Source: Pseudomonadota bacterium (GTDB lineage: Bacteria > Pseudomonadota > Gammaproteobacteria > Steroidobacterales > Steroidobacteraceae). From it: a stretch of DNA of 17,411 nt. Within the stretch, counting starts at the first letter, position 1, and each line of letters starts with the position of its first letter. Below, piece after piece: positions 14,791-17,411 of the stretch. A program made the position numbers and the translations under genes. The notes under the pieces are model-generated. The model was given only the letters and a program-made list of their open reading frames with translations, had not been told where the DNA came from and ran no database searches. The DNA lies in NCBI GenBank assembly GCA_947454665.1, contig CANGMU010000026.1, forward strand, positions 1 to 17,411, in the 5' to 3' direction.

Positions 14791-15224
14791 CCACCGGGGG
14801 CTCGAGGAAGGAACGTTCTTCCGTGCTCACCTGGCAGCCTGTTCCATGGCCCCGGCGGATGTTCTTCGCCTCAATCGGTGTAGCGCCACCTCATTGGCTC
14901 GACTACCGCCGCACCAAAAACGAATGCGACTGATCCATCAGGTCGCACTCCGCGTGCTTCTTGCCTACCACTTCTATCCATCTTGTGCCGTTCGAGACGC
15001 GCTAGCGCGGACGCAGCCGTCTTGCGATCCGTTGGTACAGGGGTTGCATAGCCGAACTGCCGGCAAGGTGGAAGCTACGCTGCGAAGGATGAGCGACCGG
15101 CGCAGGTAGTGACAGCGAACCGCGCAACAACTTGATCGTTCAACCAACGGCCCCTTGAGGATTTTGTTTGGCGTCGAATTTTTTCGTGATGATTCGCTCA
15201 AGGCTTTCCATTCACGAGGGTGCG

Positions 15225-16778
15225 ATGAACAAGCGCAAGCACATGCCGTCGATGACGCGGCGGCAGATGATCTCGATGGTCGGTGCGCTCGCAGGCTCCG
15301 GCGCGAGCTACAAGGTGATGGCACAGATGGGGCTCGCGGATGCTTCGCCCGTCATGTCCCGAATTCCCGGATCGACCCGCGCACGCCCGGGCTCATCGGT
15401 GCTCGTGCTGGGCGGTGGAGTCGCCGGCATGTCGGCTGCGATCGAACTCAGCCGTGTCGGCTACAAGGTCACGCTGCTGGAACACAACAAACGGCCGGGT
15501 GGCCGTTGCTGGTCGATCCGCGGCGGTGACGTCATTCCCGAACTGGGTGGCGCGACGCAGACCTGCGAATTCGACAAGGGGTTTTACCTCAACCCGGGCC
15601 CCTGGCGGATTCCTTATGACCATCGCAACCTGCTGAGTTACATCCATGAGCTTGGGGTGCCGCTTGAAACGCAGGTACAGACCAGCCACAACACGCTGCT
15701 GCATTCCACGCGGGCGTTTGACGGCAAGCCAGTGCGTGTAGGGACCGCGGGCAATGCGTTCAGCAGTAGCGTTGCCGAGTTGTTGGCCAAGTCGACCAGA
15801 CAAGGCGCACTCGACCAGGTCGTTAGCAAAGAAGACCAGGAAATGCTGCTCGAAGCGATGCGCAGCTGGGGCCAACTCGACGCGGATTACACCTACCGCG
15901 GCGGCCGCAAGGACGATCACCTGATGCCCGCCAAGGCCATCACCCGCGAGGAACTGCTGAAATCCGGCTTCTGGAGCCAGATGCAGCTTGCCGATGACTA
16001 CCACGACATCCTGATGCAGCCCGTCGGCGGCATGGACCGAGTTGCCTACGCCCTGTACGGCGCAGCCAAGGACATGGTGCGCCTGAATTCTCGGGTGACG
16101 TCCATCCGCCAGGACAGCAAGAAGGTCAGCGTGACCTATGTCGATGCGGACACGGGTGCCAATCAGCAGACTGTGACTGCCGACTGGTGTGTGTGTGCGA
16201 TGCCGCTGACGGTGCTCAGCCAGATGGAGGTGCAGGTCGGCGCAAAAATCGCCGCCGGCATCCGCGGCGTCCCTTACAGCCCTGCGATCAAAATCGGCCT
16301 GCAGATGAAGCGCCGCTTCTGGGAAGAGGACGACCGCATCTATGGTGGCATCACCTACACCGACCTTCCCATTCGGCAGATCAGCTACCCGAGCGCGGAC
16401 ATGGGGACCAAGGGCAAGGGGGTGCTACTGGGCGCCTATGTCATCGGCAACGCCTCCGCCTACGAGTTCACTGCCCTATCGCCGCAGGAGCGCGTGAAAT
16501 GGGCCGTGAAATTCGGCAGCCAGATCCATCCACAGTACGAGAAGGAATTCGAGAACGGCGTGGCCATCGGCTGGCATCGGCAACCCTGGATCATGGGCTG
16601 CTCCGCTGCCTGGGGCGGCGACCTTCGCACCAAGCACTACGAGAACCTTCGGCAGATCGATGGCCGCATCGTGTTTGCCGGCGATCACCTCTCGAACCTC
16701 GTCGCCTGGCAGGAAGGTGCGCTGACGTCGTCGCTGGACGCCGTGGCACGCCTGCACCAGCGCGCCCTGTCGGCCTGA
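15225..16778 (+). CDS. Tat-exported FAD-dependent amine oxidase/dehydrogenase
   Basis: This is a 517-residue flavoprotein of the flavin monoamine oxidase family. The N-terminus carries a twin-arginine signal (MTRRQMISMVGALAGSG, Arg12-Arg13), so the folded enzyme with FAD is sent to the periplasm. The FAD fold follows: VLVLGGGVAGMSAA (about 59-72), Glu86 for the ribose, and HNKRPGGR. A second FAD contact is the C-terminal IVFAGDHLSNLVAWQEGAL, with GDH in place. Such enzymes oxidise amines or amino acids to imines. The next gene encodes a cytochrome c, so the electron acceptor is probably the cytochrome, as known for nicotine oxidoreductase NicA2. ATG 15225 follows GAGGG (15216-15220); TTG 15168 in frame is an unlikely alternative. 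Substrate unknown. Confidence 0.9.
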   Translation: MNKRKHMPSMTRRQMISMVGALAGSGASYKVMAQMGLADASPVMSRIPGSTRARPGSSVLVLGGGVAGMSAAIELSRVGYKVTLLEHNKRPGGRCWSIRGGDVIPELGGATQTCEFDKGFYLNPGPWRIPYDHRNLLSYIHELGVPLETQVQTSHNTLLHSTRAFDGKPVRVGTAGNAFSSSVAELLAKSTRQGALDQVVSKEDQEMLLEAMRSWGQLDADYTYRGGRKDDHLMPAKAITREELLKSGFWSQMQLADDYHDILMQPVGGMDRVAYALYGAAKDMVRLNSRVTSIRQDSKKVSVTYVDADTGANQQTVTADWCVCAMPLTVLSQMEVQVGAKIAAGIRGVPYSPAIKIGLQMKRRFWEEDDRIYGGITYTDLPIRQISYPSADMGTKGKGVLLGAYVIGNASAYEFTALSPQERVKWAVKFGSQIHPQYEKEFENGVAIGWHRQPWIMGCSAAWGGDLRTKHYENLRQIDGRIVFAGDHLSNLVAWQEGALTSSLDAVARLHQRALSA

Positions 16779-16794
16779 ACCAGGAGTCGAAGTC

Positions 16795-17268
16795 ATGAAC
16801 CTGATCCAACCGATCCGCACGGCGTTCTGTGCCGCCGCTCTGATCTCCGCGACACTTTCTCCCTTGGCCCTTGCCGAGAGCCCGCCAGCCGATATGCCGT
16901 TCGTTCCGAGCGCAGGTGGGCGCAATGCACGCCTGCCATTGGCAGAGGGAAAGGAGATCTATTCGCATATTTGCCAGGGCTGCCACATGGCAGATGGTAG
17001 AGGCGGCAGTTTGAGCCCCGCGGCTTACCCGGCTCTGGCGAGCAATGCCAAACTTGCCGCCAAGGTCTATCCGGCACTGGTGGTCATCAATGGCCAGGGT
17101 GCCATGCCAGCGTTTGGTACGTTGTTGAGCGACGAACAGATCGCCGCCGCGGTCAACTATGTTCGCACCACGTTCAGCAACACCTATGCCGATTCCATCG
17201 CCAGCGGCGAGGTTCGCAGCCTGCGTCCTGCGGGCCAGACTGCGCCGACGGACCTGCGCGGTCGTTAA
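16795..17268 (+). CDS. Periplasmic class I c-type cytochrome, probable electron acceptor of the amine oxidase
   Basis: This is a 157-residue monohaem cytochrome c. The signal peptide ends at about LSPLALA-ES. Haem attaches at CQGCH (Cys60, Cys63, His64), and the distal ligand is probably Met104 in GQGAMPAFGTLL. The helix LSDEQIAAAVNYVRTTF closes the fold, as usual for the class. A tail of about 30 residues (SGEVRSLRPAGQTAPTDLRG) extends past the fold. AGGAG (16782-16786) gives ATG 16795 a strong ribosome-binding site. It starts 16 bases after the amine oxidase stop, so the two are co-transcribed. It probably carries electrons from the reduced flavin to the respiratory chain. Confidence 0.94.
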   Translation: MNLIQPIRTAFCAAALISATLSPLALAESPPADMPFVPSAGGRNARLPLAEGKEIYSHICQGCHMADGRGGSLSPAAYPALASNAKLAAKVYPALVVINGQGAMPAFGTLLSDEQIAAAVNYVRTTFSNTYADSIASGEVRSLRPAGQTAPTDLRGR

Positions 17269-17298
17269 CGGTACTCCCAACTCACGGAGAGTCATGCC

Positions 17299-17411
17299 AT
17301 GCAATTGAAGTTGTTCATCCGCGCGCTGGTTTTCCCTGCCTTTGCACTCACCCTCCAGCCCGTATCGGCCGCGGATGTCATCCGCAACGGCAATGAGCCG
17401 GGCCGCCCGAT
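17299..17411 (+). CDS. Secreted protein, 3'-truncated by window edge, possibly RidA family
   Basis: Thirty-seven codons are visible. ATG 17299 has GGAGA (17286-17290) eight bases upstream and starts 30 bases after the cytochrome stop, in the same operon. A signal peptide is clear (MQLKLFIRALVFPAFALTLQ, then PVSAA) and the mature protein begins DVIRNGNEPGRP. RidA-type imine deaminases begin in a similar way (DVIR followed by a proline-rich loop) and would suit the neighbouring amine oxidase, which makes imines. The RidA call rests on a dozen residues plus context and is tentative; the existence of a secreted protein gene is well supported. Confidence 0.6.
   Translation, partial: MQLKLFIRALVFPAFALTLQPVSAADVIRNGNEPGRP

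Larger units (their letters stand above)
14567..15224. other. Gene-poor stretch of about 660 bases, no recognised gene
   Basis: No frame on either strand gives a convincing protein. An 87-codon frame at 14846-15109 is rich in Arg, Leu and Ala with no ribosome-binding site or recognisable motif, and the plus-strand frames are broken by stops. The stretch holds two related palindromes (14584-14600 and 14775-14790) and an imperfect palindrome GAAGGAACGTTCTTC (14807-14821). The last 75 bases are T-rich (ATTTTGTTTG, TTTTTTCG) and should contain the promoter of the amine oxidase operon, but no good box pair could be fixed. It may be decayed coding DNA or regulatory DNA. Confidence 0.6.

Noticed and set aside
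14846..15109. An 87-codon plus-strand frame as a small gene
   Set aside because: There is no ribosome-binding site, signal peptide or known motif, and its composition resembles random GC-rich translation.
15121..15160. Integron attC-like or phage attachment site (CAACAACTTGATCGTTCAACC)
   Set aside because: The spacing and inverted pairs expected of attC are missing and no integrase is in the window.

Overview
The window is GC-rich bacterial chromosome, densely coded on both strands. Short SD-like RBSs, an ordinary glutaminyl-tRNA synthetase, a DUF6152 protein paired with a secreted 'DLSGVW' protein, and a Tat-exported FAD amine oxidase next to a cytochrome c all point to a heterotrophic proteobacterium. 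A steroidobacter-like gammaproteobacterium is my best guess, but it is an inference from gene content and no marker here proves it. No rRNA, tRNA, CRISPR array, integrase or transposase was seen.

Layout. 1-1490 is the 3' nine-tenths of glnS. 1562-2311 is a TauE/SafE-type membrane permease whose end overlaps, tail to tail, a CocE/NonD-type serine hydrolase on the minus strand (2295-3848). Divergent from the hydrolase are a DUF6152 protein and a second secreted protein, overlapping by 8 bases (3989-5147), followed by a secreted M13 (PepO/neprilysin-type) zinc metallopeptidase (5238-7262). A compact three-gene ABC import operon (ATPase, permease, THI5/NMT1-like binding protein) occupies 7417-9954.

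The most unusual part is 9955-13531. A large secreted G8-domain/beta-helix protein (10201-12846), strongly reminiscent of the animal hyaluronan-degrading proteins CEMIP and TMEM2, lies between an intact secreted glutathione peroxidase (12929-13531, minus strand) and a 30-codon remnant of a second glutathione peroxidase (9982-10071, same orientation). The remnant aligns without gaps to the last 30 codons of the intact gene at a constant offset of 2950 bases (25 of 30 residues and about 72 of 91 bases identical). A perfect 9-bp hairpin starts four bases beyond the point where the homology stops. This suggests a past duplication or insertion with partial deletion around the G8 gene.

13623-14566 holds a CPXCG zinc-ribbon protein and a divergent secreted DUF3237 protein whose promoter appears to lie so close to its ATG that the mRNA may be leaderless. 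14567-15224 is a gene-poor stretch of about 660 bases with two related short palindromes. 15225 to the right edge is an operon of a Tat-exported FAD amine oxidase, a class I c-type cytochrome, and the start of a secreted protein that looks RidA-like. Together they would form a periplasmic amine dehydrogenase that passes electrons to cytochrome c, with imine clean-up. Its substrate cannot be read from the sequence.
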